64,000 nucleotides of DNA, taken from the NCBI RefSeq assembly GCF_030504955.1, contig NZ_JAUKTR010000001.1:869501-933500 (forward strand), given 5' to 3'. The notes beneath the pieces were generated by a model. The model was not told the origin of the DNA, searched no databases, and saw only the letters and a program-made list of their open reading frames with translations. Positions 17,844-26,108 of the stretch are shown here, in pieces. Every line of letters starts with the position of its first letter. Position 1 is the stretch's first letter. Position numbers and translations under genes: made by a program. The DNA is from Peiella sedimenti. Its GTDB lineage: Bacteria; Pseudomonadota; Alphaproteobacteria; Caulobacterales; Caulobacteraceae.

Positions 17844-18566
17844 TCACGCTGTCAGTCCTGGTGAAGGGCGGCGCTCATAGCGCTCCCACAGGTCGGGACT
17901 GAGGTCGTGAACCGCAACCCTGACGAAGGCGGGGGCCTCGCCTAGCGCGCTAAGCGCCAGCCCGTCCACGCAGGGCACGCCGTCCCCGCCCAGGATGATC
18001 GGCGCGCGGAACCACTCGATGCGGCCGACCAGTCCGGCCTTCAGGAAGCCGGCCGCCACCTGGCCGCCGCCCTCGATTAGGACGGTGCCAACACCCTCCC
18101 CTTCCAGGCGGTCGAGGACGGCCTGCGGTTCGGGCCGGCCGTCGATGACCACTGTAGGGCCGCCGTCATGCAGCATCCGCGCGTTCGGCGGCATGCGGCC
18201 TCGACTGTCGAGCACGACGCGGAGGGGATTCCTTGCCCCCTCGGGGGAGAAGATGGCGGCCGAAGGCTGACGGATGAGGGGCCCGCCTGCAGAGTTTGCG
18301 GCGCCGGATGGAGCTACGGAGCCCTCACCCTCATCCGGCGCTGGCGCGCCACCTTCTCCCCTCAAGGGCGAAGGGATTCTGACGGTCAGCAACGGATCGT
18401 CCGCCAGCACGGTGCCGACGCCGACGAGGATGGCGTCATGCTCCGCGCGCAGGCGGTGGCCTTGCGCCCGCGCCGCCTCGCCGGTGATCCAGCGGCTTTC
18501 GCCGGACGCCAGGGCGATGCGCCCGTCGAGCGACGTGGCCAGCTTCAAGGTGACGGTGGGCCGCAT
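17844..18566 (-). CDS. ribD: RibD-type pyrimidine reductase lacking the deaminase domain, with in-frame repeat insertion
   Basis: 240 residues that correspond only to the C-terminal reductase half of RibD: RPTVTLKLATSLDGRIA, SGESRWITGEAAR, AILVGVGTVLADDPLLTVR, NPLRVVLDSRGRMP, VLIEGGGQVAAGFL. There is no CxxC/HAE cytidine-deaminase-like zinc domain before it; the gene starts at the nrdR stop codon. Residues ~64-112 are foreign to the family: they are translated from a palindromic repeat (18231-18375) in the loop between TVR and NPLRVV. Expected role is NADPH reduction of the ribosylaminopyrimidine; whether the insertion is tolerated is unproven. Confidence 0.88.
   Translation of the reverse strand: MRPTVTLKLATSLDGRIALASGESRWITGEAARAQGHRLRAEHDAILVGVGTVLADDPLLTVRIPSPLRGEGGAPAPDEGEGSVAPSGAANSAGGPLIRQPSAAIFSPEGARNPLRVVLDSRGRMPPNARMLHDGGPTVVIDGRPEPQAVLDRLEGEGVGTVLIEGGGQVAAGFLKAGLVGRIEWFRAPIILGGDGVPCVDGLALSALGEAPAFVRVAVHDLSPDLWERYERRPSPGLTA
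18231..18375. repeat. Head-to-head palindromic element inside ribD
   Basis: Two copies of a ~53-bp unit in inverted orientation (18231-18283 and 18321-18375) around a ~37-bp spacer. Shared core on the respective strands: GGGGAGAAG-TGGCG, then CGGATGAGGG. The unit has the look of the dispersed CTCATCCGGCGC...CCTTCTCCC intergenic palindromes common in alphaproteobacteria. It is translated in frame within ribD. Confidence 0.85.
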
Positions 18567-19042
18567 CAGGCGCCGCGGCCGCCCTCGGGCTCATCCAGGC
18601 CCTCTTCGCCCAGGAACTTGGCGAAATCGCCGGTCTCGCGGAAGTCGCGATAGACCGAGGCGTAGCGAATGTAAGCCACCTCATCGACGGCCTTCAGCGC
18701 CTTCATGACCAGCTCGCCGACGACGGTGGACGGAATCTCCACCTCGCCCATGCTTTCCAGCTGGCGCACTATGCCCGAGACCATGCGCTCGATGCGGTCC
18801 GGCTCCACGGGGCGCTTGCGCAGGGCCACGCCTATGGAGCGCTCCAGCTTGGTGCGGTCGAAGGGCGTGCGTCGACCCGACCGCTTGAGGATGGTCAGCT
18901 CGCGCAGCTGCACGCGCTCGAAGGTGGTGAAGCGGCCCCCACAGGACGGGCACGAGCGGCGGCGGCGGATGGCGGCGTTGTCGTCGGACGGCCGGCTGTC
19001 CTTCACTTGGGTCTCGGCGCTGCCGCAGAAGGGGCACTTCAT
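18566..19042 (-). CDS. nrdR: Transcriptional repressor NrdR
   Basis: Nucleotide-sensing repressor of ribonucleotide reductase genes. 158 residues. Zinc ribbon [13 protein letters not shown] ... [13 protein letters not shown], then the ATP-cone ([20 protein letters not shown] ... [16 protein letters not shown]). It lies 4 bp after glyA and its stop overlaps the ribD start; the glyA-nrdR-rib order is typical of the class. Confidence 0.97.
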   Translation of the reverse strand: MKCPFCGSAETQVKDSRPSDDNAAIRRRRSCPSCGGRFTTFERVQLRELTILKRSGRRTPFDRTKLERSIGVALRKRPVEPDRIERMVSGIVRQLESMGEVEIPSTVVGELVMKALKAVDEVAYIRYASVYRDFRETGDFAKFLGEEGLDEPEGGRGA

Positions 19043-19046
19043 GGGA

Positions 19047-20336
19047 TCACCCGTAGATGGGGAAGCGTGAGGTCAGGGCCCGCACATGGTCCGCCACTCG
19101 CGCCTGAACCGCCGGATCGGCATCGCCCGAGCCCTTCATGCCGTCGATGACGTCGGCGATCAGGTGGCCGACCTGTTCGAACTCGGCCACGCCGAAGCCG
19201 CGCGTGGTGGCCGCCGGCGTGCCCAGGCGCACGCCGGAGGTGATGGTGAAGGGCGCCTCGTCGAAGGGCACGCCGTTCTTGTTGCAGGTCATCAGGGCGT
19301 GCTCGAGCGCGATCTCGGTGGCCTTGCCGGTGACGCCCTTGGGCCGCAGGTCCACCAGCATCAGGTGGCTGTCGGTGCCGCCCGAGACGATGGCCAGGCC
19401 CCGCTCCACCAGCACGGCGGCCAGGGCCCGGGCGTTGTCCACCACCTGGCGCGCATAGGCCTTGAACTCGGGCTGCAGCGCCTCCCTGAAGGCCACGGCC
19501 TTGGCCGCGATGACGTGCTCTAGCGGGCCGCCCTGCAGGCCCGGGAAGACCGCCGAGTTGATCTTCTTGCCCAGGTCCTCATCGTTCGAGAGGATCATGC
19601 CGCCGCGAGGGCCCCGCAGGGTCTTGTGCGTGGTGGTGGTCACCACATGGGCGTGGGGAACGGGGCTGTCATAGACGCCGCCCGCCACGAGGCCGGCATA
19701 GTGGGCCATATCCACCATCAGCCAGGCGCCGACGCTATCGGCGATCTCGCGGAACCGCTTGAAGTCGATCTGACGGCCGTAGGCGCTGGCGCCCGCAAGG
19801 ATCAGGGCCGGCTTCTCGCGCTCGGCCATCTCGGCCACGTGGTCGTAGTCGATCAGGCAGTCGTCGCGCCGCACCGTGTAGGTGACGGGCCGGAACCACT
19901 TGCCGGACTGGTTGGCGGGGCTGCCGTGGGTCAGGTGGCCGCCCGCGGCCAGATCCATGCCCAGGAAGGTGTCGCCGGGCTTCAGCAGCGCCATGAACAC
20001 GGCCTGGTTGGCCTGGGCGCCCGAGTGGGGCTGGACGTTCACGAAGGAACAGCCGAACAGCTTCTTGGCCCGCTCGCGCGCCAGGTCTTCGGTCACGTCC
20101 ACATACTCGCAGCCGCCGTAGTAGCGGCGCCCCGGATAGCCCTCGGCGTACTTGTTGGTCAGGACCGACCCTTGCGCCTCCAGCACCGCCTTCGAGACGA
20201 TGTTCTCGGACGCGATCAGCTCGATCTGCTCCTGCTGGCGATGAAGTTCGCCCTCTATCCCGTTGAAAATCTCGGGATCGGCCTCGGCCAGAGAAGCGGT
20301 GAAATAGCCCTTGGGCGGCAGGTCGGACACGAACAC
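19047..20336 (-). CDS. glyA: Serine hydroxymethyltransferase
   Basis: PLP enzyme interconverting serine and glycine with tetrahydrofolate. 429 residues. Motifs: [50 protein letters not shown], and the PLP lysine in [14 protein letters not shown]. It is downstream of hemA-DUF6898; a 129-bp structured repeat fills most of the leader before its start codon. It supplies glycine, the substrate of the nearby ALAS. Confidence 0.97.
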   Translation of the reverse strand: MFVSDLPPKGYFTASLAEADPEIFNGIEGELHRQQEQIELIASENIVSKAVLEAQGSVLTNKYAEGYPGRRYYGGCEYVDVTEDLARERAKKLFGCSFVNVQPHSGAQANQAVFMALLKPGDTFLGMDLAAGGHLTHGSPANQSGKWFRPVTYTVRRDDCLIDYDHVAEMAEREKPALILAGASAYGRQIDFKRFREIADSVGAWLMVDMAHYAGLVAGGVYDSPVPHAHVVTTTTHKTLRGPRGGMILSNDEDLGKKINSAVFPGLQGGPLEHVIAAKAVAFREALQPEFKAYARQVVDNARALAAVLVERGLAIVSGGTDSHLMLVDLRPKGVTGKATEIALEHALMTCNKNGVPFDEAPFTITSGVRLGTPAATTRGFGVAEFEQVGHLIADVIDGMKGSGDADPAVQARVADHVRALTSRFPIYG

Positions 20337-20345
20337 GGCTCCGGT

Positions 20346-20474
20346 CTAGAGCCTGATCGGTTGAGGTGGGATCGCTTTCGCGATTCCGCCGATGCCGTGA
20401 ATCAGGCTCTTGCTAATACACTGGACCGAAATCTGAGTTTCGTCGGAGCGCGTCCAACTCAACCGATTTCGGTC
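20346..20474. repeat. Structured dispersed repeat, copy A
   Basis: 129 bp, aligned without gaps to 39401-39529 (19 mismatches by hand count, ~85% identity). It contains four perfect stems: AGAGCCTGAT/ATCAGGCTCT, ATCGC/GCGAT, GACCGAAAT/ATTTCGGTC and GAGTT/AACTC. It carries GANTC sites at 20382-20386 and 20399-20403. It lies between DUF6898 and glyA. Confidence 0.93.
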
Positions 20475-20537
20475 TTGAACAGGCCCACTGCTTTACGCCG
20501 CAGCGCCCGGGGCCACAATATCTAGTGGCGGACCGGC

Positions 20538-20735
20538 TCAGCCCTGGGCCAGCAGGCGCTTCAGCTTGGCGATGGCGATGCGCTCCAGGCCGGCCGGATC
20601 GGCGGCGGGACCTATGGCCGAGGCCTCGCGGCCCGTGGCGGCGTCGACGGCCGAACACTTCAGCCACGCGCCGTTCCGCACGAACTCGATGAGGATTTCG
20701 CGCCCGTCAGGCGACGGCGGGGAGCCGCGCGACAT
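20538..20735 (-). CDS. DUF6898 family small protein
   Basis: 65 residues, soluble: [25 protein letters not shown], then a C-terminal helix [16 protein letters not shown]. The pattern and location (between ALAS and SHMT) fit the alphaproteobacterial DUF6898 family as I recall it; function unknown. Its start overlaps the end of hemA by 29 bp, so it is probably translated by coupling. Confidence 0.72.
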   Translation of the reverse strand: MSRGSPPSPDGREILIEFVRNGAWLKCSAVDAATGREASAIGPAADPAGLERIAIAKLKRLLAQG

Positions 20736-21936
20736 TGCACCGGGTCCACAGGGCGTCCATGGCCTGAACCAGGGCGTCCATCATGGCGTCGTCGTGGTCC
20801 GGCGAGGGCGTGAAGCGCAGGCGCTCGGTCCCGCGCGGCACGGTGGGATAGTTGATTGGCTGGACGTAGATGCCGAACTCTTCCAGCAGCATGTCCGACA
20901 CCATCTTGCAGTGGACCGGATCGCCCACGAACACCGGCACGATGTGGCTGGTGGAGCTCTCCATCACCTGGATGCCGACGGCGCCGAGGCGCCGCTTCAG
21001 CTCGGCCGCGCGGGCCTGATGGGCGGCGCGCAGCTGGGGATTAGCCTTCAGATGGCGCACCGAGGCCAGGGCCCCCGCCGTGAGGGCCGGCGGCAGGCTG
21101 GTGGTGAAGATGAAGCCCGAGGCCCAGCTGCGGATGGCGTCGACGATCACCGCATCGGCGGCGATGTAGCCGCCCATGACGCCCACGGCCTTGCCCAGGG
21201 TGCATTCGATGATGTCGATCTGGTCGAGGACGCCGTCGCGCTCGGCGATGCCGGCGCCCGTCTCACCGTAGAGGCCTACCGCGTGGACCTCGTCCAGATA
21301 GGTCATGGCGCCGTACCGGCGCGCCACCTCGATCGTGCCCTTCAGGTCGGCGATGTCGCCGTCCATGGAATAGACGCTTTCGAAGGCGACCAGCTTGGGC
21401 GCGTCCTTGGGCGCGGCGGCTAGCAGCGTCTCCAGATGCTCCAGATCGTTGTGGCGGAAGACGTGCCGCTCACAGCCTCCGTGCCGGATGCCGGCGATCA
21501 TGGAGGCGTGGTTCAGGGCGTCCGAGAAGATGATGAGACCCGGCAGGATCTTCTGCAGGGTCGCCAGGGTCGCCTCGTTGGCCACGTAGCCCGAGGTGAA
21601 CAGCAGGGCCGCTTCCTTGCGGTGCCAGGCGGCCAGCTCGCGCTCGAGATCGACGGCCCAGCGGGTAGTGCCCGAGATGTTGCGGGTGCCCCCGGCGCCT
21701 GCGCCCGCCTGATCGACGGCGGACTTCATGGCGTCCAGCACCACGGGATGCTGGCCCATGCCGAGATAGTCGTTGGAGCACCAGACAACCACGTCCTGCT
21801 CGGACCCGTCCTCACGGCGGCGCACGGCGCGCGGGAAACGGCCAGCCACACGCTTCAGGTCGGCGAAGACCCGATAGCGGCCCTCTTCCCGGACCTTGCC
21901 GACAGCGGCTTCGAACGCGGACTTGTAGTCGTACAC
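20707..21936 (-). CDS. hemA: 5-aminolevulinate synthase (C4 pathway)
   Basis: Condenses glycine and succinyl-CoA: the first step of heme synthesis in alphaproteobacteria. 409 residues from GTG 21936 ([21 protein letters not shown]), with GGAG 8 nt upstream; the frame to 21996 has no such site. Motifs: [33 protein letters not shown], and the PLP lysine in [14 protein letters not shown]. It heads the hemA-DUF6898-glyA run and is divergent from a lipoprotein gene. Confidence 0.96.
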   Translation of the reverse strand: MYDYKSAFEAAVGKVREEGRYRVFADLKRVAGRFPRAVRRREDGSEQDVVVWCSNDYLGMGQHPVVLDAMKSAVDQAGAGAGGTRNISGTTRWAVDLERELAAWHRKEAALLFTSGYVANEATLATLQKILPGLIIFSDALNHASMIAGIRHGGCERHVFRHNDLEHLETLLAAAPKDAPKLVAFESVYSMDGDIADLKGTIEVARRYGAMTYLDEVHAVGLYGETGAGIAERDGVLDQIDIIECTLGKAVGVMGGYIAADAVIVDAIRSWASGFIFTTSLPPALTAGALASVRHLKANPQLRAAHQARAAELKRRLGAVGIQVMESSTSHIVPVFVGDPVHCKMVSDMLLEEFGIYVQPINYPTVPRGTERLRFTPSPDHDDAMMDALVQAMDALWTRCNVARLPAVA

Positions 21937-21980
21937 CAGACCTGCTCCGCCGGACGCGAAGGGTGCGTCCGACTCCGAAT

Positions 21981-22008
21981 GGCGGGCTTTTCGCACCAGA
22001 GGCCCGCC
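21981..22008 (-). promoter_or_regulatory. Stem-loop in the hemA leader region
   Basis: Perfect 7-bp arms GGCGGGC/GCCCGCC with a 14-nt loop, 45 bp upstream of the hemA GTG. No T-run follows. It may be an mRNA leader structure; I know no matching regulator. Confidence 0.3.
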
Positions 22009-22135
22009 GTGTCACCTCCGGAGAGGCCCTTAGCGAGGCATTTTCGCCAAGCGCCGCAAGGGTTTCGCGAACGACTCGCAACTAGTCGCGGGGTGGGGCC
22101 TTGGCCCGCTGACCAACCCCGCCTAGCGTGAGGAC

Positions 22136-22654
22136 ATGACCCTGATCGCTCGTACCCTGTTCGCCTCTGTAGCGTTTCTTTCGGTCTCGGCCTGCGCTGC
22201 GCCGTCCGAGCCGGACTTTCCCCTGGCGCCGCATCCGGCGCCGCCCTCACCGCGGCCCCTGCTGCTGGCGGTCGGCGGCGCCGGCGAGGCGGAGCTGGAG
22301 CTGGCCCGACAGCTTTTGCGCGGCTATTTCGCGCCCGGCGGCTGGGGCGGGTCCAGCCTGTCGCCGGACGCGTTCACGCCGTGTGCCTCAGCGGCCCAGT
22401 TGGAGACCTGCGTTCGCGACATCCTGCGCCCCTTGCGGGCCGAGGCCGGGGAAGTCGCCATCGCGGTGCTGGCGGCGCCGTCGCCAGGCGGCGGCGTGAC
22501 CCTCACCTGCCTCGGCGGCGCTCGAAACGGCCAACCCCTGAACCGCGATGAGCAGCGAGTGGTCTTCACACCCGACGAAGCGGAAGACGCCGACGCCCGG
22601 GTCCGCGCGGAGGCCTGCGTCGGGCGCGCGTTCGGGGAGTATATGGTCCCCTAA
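22136..22654 (+). CDS. Uncharacterised lipoprotein
   Basis: 172 residues. Signal peptide MTLIARTLFASVAFLSVSAC with lipobox VSAC, followed by a Pro/Ala-rich linker and a globular part with four further cysteines (PCASAAQLETCV, TLTCLGG, EACVGRAF), which suggest two disulfides. AGGA lies just before the ATG. Convergent with mmsB, 3 bp apart. No family recognised. Confidence 0.75.
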   Translation: MTLIARTLFASVAFLSVSACAAPSEPDFPLAPHPAPPSPRPLLLAVGGAGEAELELARQLLRGYFAPGGWGGSSLSPDAFTPCASAAQLETCVRDILRPLRAEAGEVAIAVLAAPSPGGGVTLTCLGGARNGQPLNRDEQRVVFTPDEAEDADARVRAEACVGRAFGEYMVP

Positions 22655-22657
22655 GGG

Positions 22658-23569
22658 TCAATCGGCGGGCAGGTCGTCCAGCTTGCCCCGCAACATCTGC
22701 ACGATGGCCGAGAAGTCGCGGCCGCCGTGGCCCAGCCGGTCGAACAGAGCGTAGAGGGCCTCGGCATTGGCGCCCATGGGCGTGGTGGCGCCGGCCTTGG
22801 CGGCGGCGTCCTGGGCCAGTTTCAGGTCCTTCAGCATCATGGCGGTCGCGAAACCGCCCGTGAAACCGCGATTGACCGGCGCCGTCGGCACGGGCCCCGG
22901 CCAGGGATAGTAGCTGGTGATCGACCAGCACTGGCCCGATGACTTCGATGCGATCTCGAAGAAGCGCTCGGGGTCGAGGCCCAGACGCTCCGCCAGGCCG
23001 ATGGTCTCGGCCACGCCGATCATCGAGATGCCCAGCAGCATGTTGTTGCAGATCTTGGCCGCCTGCCCCGCGCCGTGGTCGCCGGCGCGAATGGTGGCGC
23101 GGCTCATAGGCTCGAGAGCCTGCTCGATGCGTAGAAAGTCGGCCTCGTCACAGCCGACCATGAAGGCCAGCGTGCCCGCATCGGCCGCGGCCGTGCCGCC
23201 GGAGACCGGCGCATCGGCGAAGGCGTAGCCGGCGTCCTTGGCCATCGCGGCCACCTTGCGCGCCGTCTCCACGTCGATGGTGGAGCAATCCAGCAGGAGG
23301 GCCGAGGTCGGCGCCGCGCCGATGATCTGTTCGGAATAGACCTTCAGCACGTGGGGCCCCGCCGGGAGCATGGTGATGACCACCTCGGCGTCCTTGATGG
23401 CCTCGACGACCGAGCCGACAGGACGGCAGCCGCCCTCCCCGGCCCGTTTGAGCGCCGCCTCGGACAGGTCGAAGGCGGCCACGTCGCGCCCGGCTTTCGA
23501 CTGGTTGAGGGCCATGCCGCCGCCCATGTTCCCCAGCCCGATAAAGGCGATCTTTTTCGGCGCGGCCAT
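22658..23569 (-). CDS. mmsB: 3-hydroxyisobutyrate dehydrogenase
   Basis: Valine catabolism: NAD-dependent oxidation of 3-hydroxyisobutyrate to methylmalonate semialdehyde. 303 residues. N-terminal Rossmann GLGNMGGGMALNQSKAG, substrate loop DAPVSGGTAAADAGTL, catalytic lysine in GQAAKICNNMLLG. It belongs functionally with the isobutyryl-CoA dehydrogenase and hydrolase 3-6 kb upstream on the same strand, but a terminator at 23652-23680 separates them, so it needs its own promoter. Confidence 0.93.
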   Translation of the reverse strand: MAAPKKIAFIGLGNMGGGMALNQSKAGRDVAAFDLSEAALKRAGEGGCRPVGSVVEAIKDAEVVITMLPAGPHVLKVYSEQIIGAAPTSALLLDCSTIDVETARKVAAMAKDAGYAFADAPVSGGTAAADAGTLAFMVGCDEADFLRIEQALEPMSRATIRAGDHGAGQAAKICNNMLLGISMIGVAETIGLAERLGLDPERFFEIASKSSGQCWSITSYYPWPGPVPTAPVNRGFTGGFATAMMLKDLKLAQDAAAKAGATTPMGANAEALYALFDRLGHGGRDFSAIVQMLRGKLDDLPAD

Positions 23570-23651
23570 GGCTGGGTCTCCTGAAAACGTCTGAAGGGGT
23601 GCGGGCGGGCTTAGCGCGCCGAGCCCGTGAGCGGAAGCGTCGCCGCAACGG

Positions 23652-23680
23652 AAAAAGGGCCGGCGTCGCCGCCGGCCCTT
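23652..23680 (-). terminator. Terminator of the valine/methyltransferase gene run
   Basis: 11-bp stem AAGGGCCGGCG/CGCCGGCCCTT with a 4-nt loop, followed on the minus strand by TTTTT. It is located 20 bp after the stop of the last methyltransferase-like gene. Confidence 0.85.
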
Positions 23681-23700
23681 GTCGTTTGATTTGTCGCCGA

Positions 23701-24483
23701 TCAGTCCGGCTTGCGGAAGACGATGGCGAACTGGCTGGTCCGGCCCCGGATCGAGTCATCGAACACGTTCGCCGTCCGCGGGTCATCGTCGCGCCAGAGG
23801 AACGCCGCCTCCGACGAGTACTGGAACCCCGCCGCCTCCACCTCGCGCACCACGGTTTCGCGGTCGATGCGGTGCAGCGAGTCCGCCACGGACAGGTCCG
23901 AGCCATCCACCGCGTGATGGTCGAGGATGACGTAATAGCCGCCGGGCCGGAGCGCGGCGAACACCGCCGCGTTGACGCGGGCCGCCGTGTCCTCGGCGAA
24001 GGGGCGCAGGTGCAGGTCGTGGTAGTTCTGGGCGGTGAAGACCAAATCCAGTCCGGCCGGGAACTCGGGCGAGCCGATGGGAGAGCGGATCACGTCCACA
24101 TTGGGCAGCTGGTCCGCGGCTTCGGCGGCTCGGGCGTAGGTCTCGCTGAAGCCGATGAACTCGGCCGGTTGCCAGGCGACGACCCGCCCCTCGGCCCCCA
24201 CGGCGGCGGAAAAGGCGCGCGTGAAGAAACCGCCGCCCATGATCATGTCGCCCACTTTCCAGCCCGGCCGAACCCCGGTGAAGGCGAGCGTGGCCTCGGT
24301 CATCCGGGCTGCGTCCCTGGATCGGTCCTCGTCGGTCCGGACCGGTGAGGCCAGCACGGCGCCGTAGTCGGCGCCGCCCGGCAGGGTATGGGCGATCGGC
24401 GGTGTGGGAACCGCCTCCTGGGCGCCGGCGGCCGAGGACACCAGAACGGCCGCCGCCAGGGCGGCGCTGAGGGACTTGAACAT
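23701..24483 (-). CDS. Exported SAM-methyltransferase-fold protein, paralogue 1
   Basis: 260 residues with a Sec signal peptide (MFKSLSAALAAAVLVSSAAGAQ). The domain resembles COG4798 predicted methyltransferases. The motif-I region is degenerate (VGDMIMGGGFFTRAFSAAVG), followed by acidic-turn replacement VVAWQPAEFIG, LDLVFTAQNYHDLHL, GGYYVILDHHAVDGS and DSLHRIDRETVVREVEAAGF. No metal motif. It is the last of three tandem copies. SAM is not known in the periplasm, so enzymatic methylation is doubtful; it could be a repurposed fold. Confidence 0.85.
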   Translation of the reverse strand: MFKSLSAALAAAVLVSSAAGAQEAVPTPPIAHTLPGGADYGAVLASPVRTDEDRSRDAARMTEATLAFTGVRPGWKVGDMIMGGGFFTRAFSAAVGAEGRVVAWQPAEFIGFSETYARAAEAADQLPNVDVIRSPIGSPEFPAGLDLVFTAQNYHDLHLRPFAEDTAARVNAAVFAALRPGGYYVILDHHAVDGSDLSVADSLHRIDRETVVREVEAAGFQYSSEAAFLWRDDDPRTANVFDDSIRGRTSQFAIVFRKPD

Positions 24484-24505
24484 GCTCTCTCCTGTCGGGC
24501 GCGGA

Positions 24506-25267
24506 TCAGGCCGGCTTGCGGAACTTAAGGATGAACTGATCGGTACGACGTCGGATGCTGTCGTCGAAGACGCTGAGCGAACGGTCGTCCTCGGCGTTGC
24601 GCAGAATGTCGCTCTCCCCCACCAGCTCGAAACCCGCGGCGGTGACCTCGTCGATCACGGACTGCCGGTCGATTCGGTGAAGGGTGCTGACCGCAGCTTG
24701 GCCGGACCCGTCAACGGCGGCGTGATCGAGGATTACATAAAGCCCGCCCGGCCGCAGCGCGTTGAACACGGCCTGATTGACGGCCGCCACGTCGGCCGGA
24801 CCCATGAAGTCCACATAGAGGTCGTGATAATTCTGGGCCGTGAAGACCACATCGACCGGCGCCGGAACCGTCCAGGCGGCCACCGGATCGAACATGGCGG
24901 TGACATTGCCGGACTGGCCCGCCAGGGTCTCGAGGCCCCCGCGCGCCTGGGGAAACGCCGCCACGATCTCGGCGGTCTGCAAGGCGTAGACATGACCTTC
25001 CGGGCCGACCGCGCTTGAGATGATGCGGGTGAAGTAACCGCCCCCCGGCACCAGCTCCACGACGCGCGAGCCCGGCCCGATCTCGGCGAAGGCGAGGGTC
25101 TCGGCGGGTTTCCGGGCCTCATCGAGGGCGCGCTGGGCCTCTGGCCGGTCGGGATTCGCAACCGCCGCAGCGAGGGCTTCGCGAGCCTGATGATGGTCGG
25201 CAAGGGCCGGCATGCCGGCGCCGCCGATGGCGATGGCGGCCGCGGCCGCGAGCAGAAGCTTTTTCAT
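24506..25267 (-). CDS. Exported SAM-methyltransferase-fold protein, paralogue 2
   Basis: 253 residues, signal peptide MKKLLLAAAAAIAIGGAGMPALA. Same order of motifs: ETLAFAEIGPGSRVVELVPGGGYFTRIIS, HVYALQTAE, DVVFTAQNYHDLYVDFMG, GGLYVILDHAAVDGSG, STLHRIDRQSVIDEVTAAGFELVGES, and the tail FDDSIRRRTDQFILKFRKP. Motif I (VELVPGGGYFT) is closer to a functional SAM site than in paralogue 1. 11-22 bp gaps to both neighbours indicate one transcript. Confidence 0.85.
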   Translation of the reverse strand: MKKLLLAAAAAIAIGGAGMPALADHHQAREALAAAVANPDRPEAQRALDEARKPAETLAFAEIGPGSRVVELVPGGGYFTRIISSAVGPEGHVYALQTAEIVAAFPQARGGLETLAGQSGNVTAMFDPVAAWTVPAPVDVVFTAQNYHDLYVDFMGPADVAAVNQAVFNALRPGGLYVILDHAAVDGSGQAAVSTLHRIDRQSVIDEVTAAGFELVGESDILRNAEDDRSLSVFDDSIRRRTDQFILKFRKPA

Positions 25268-25278
25268 CGATCAGGTCC

Positions 25279-26031
25279 TTATTCGGGCTTCCGGAAGCGA
25301 TAGACGAACTGGTCGGTGCGGCCGCGAATGGCGGCGTCAAAGACATTCAGGCTGTGGTCGTCGGCCGGGTTGTGGAGCGCGCGGCTTTCGGACTCGAAGA
25401 CAAAGCCGGCGGCCTCCACCTCGCGGCGCAGAAAATCCCCTTCAATGCGATGCAAGGTCTCGGCGTCGGCGATGCCCGAGCGAGGGCGCGCCTGGTGGTC
25501 GATGATCAGATAGACGCCGCCGGGCTTCAGCGCGCGGAAGGCCGCGGCGTTGAAGCGCGCCAGGTCCGTGCCGAAGAAACCCAGGTGGAAGTCGTGATAC
25601 TCCTGGCTGACGAAGATCAGGTCCAGCGGCTGATCAAAGGACATCTCCTCCAGCGGTGCCGTCACCGAGGTGACGTTTCCATAAGCCTCGAGCACCGGCT
25701 GGATGCGCGTGGCGTCCCGGGCGGCGGTCTTGTCCGGCAGGAAGGCGTAAACGTGGCCGCGATCGCCCACGGCGACCGAGAACAGGCGTGTGAAATAGCC
25801 TGCGCCCGGCCGGATGTCGGCGATGCGTTGGCCCGGCATGATCTGGGCGAACGCCAGGATTTCAGTGGGGCGCCGCAGGGCGTCGCGCTCCATGTCCGCC
25901 GCCGGGCGGCGCGAATCCATCACCGGCATGGAATAGGGCCCGGGAGGCGGCGGCGCCCAACCTTCCGGCGGCGTCTCCTGGGCCGAGAACAGCGCCAATG
26001 CGCCCGCCAGTACGGCTGCTTTGAACATCAT
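25279..26031 (-). CDS. Exported SAM-methyltransferase-fold protein, paralogue 3
   Basis: 250 residues, signal peptide MMFKAAVLAGALALFSAQ. Motifs: EILAFAQIMPGQRIADIRPGAGYFTRLFSVAVG, HVYAFLP, DLIFVSQEYHDFHLGFFG, GGVYLIIDHQARPRSG, ETLHRIEGDFLRREVEAAGF, ending in FDAAIRGRTDQFVYRFRKPE. Motif I (ADIRPGAGYFT) is the best preserved of the three. First of the tandem set, 77 bp after the HIBCH gene. Confidence 0.85.
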   Translation of the reverse strand: MMFKAAVLAGALALFSAQETPPEGWAPPPPGPYSMPVMDSRRPAADMERDALRRPTEILAFAQIMPGQRIADIRPGAGYFTRLFSVAVGDRGHVYAFLPDKTAARDATRIQPVLEAYGNVTSVTAPLEEMSFDQPLDLIFVSQEYHDFHLGFFGTDLARFNAAAFRALKPGGVYLIIDHQARPRSGIADAETLHRIEGDFLRREVEAAGFVFESESRALHNPADDHSLNVFDAAIRGRTDQFVYRFRKPE

Positions 26032-26108
26032 GCCTGGTCCTTCGCGGCTTCGTCCCTGGCGTTTCGCAAGGACGACGCACTGAACGACCTTAGCCGTCGC
26101 GGCTCAAG

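Noticed and set aside
22136..22654. Toxin-antitoxin or defence function for the lipoprotein gene next to hemA
   Set aside because: Single gene with a lipobox, no partner ORF and no nuclease or toxin motif.
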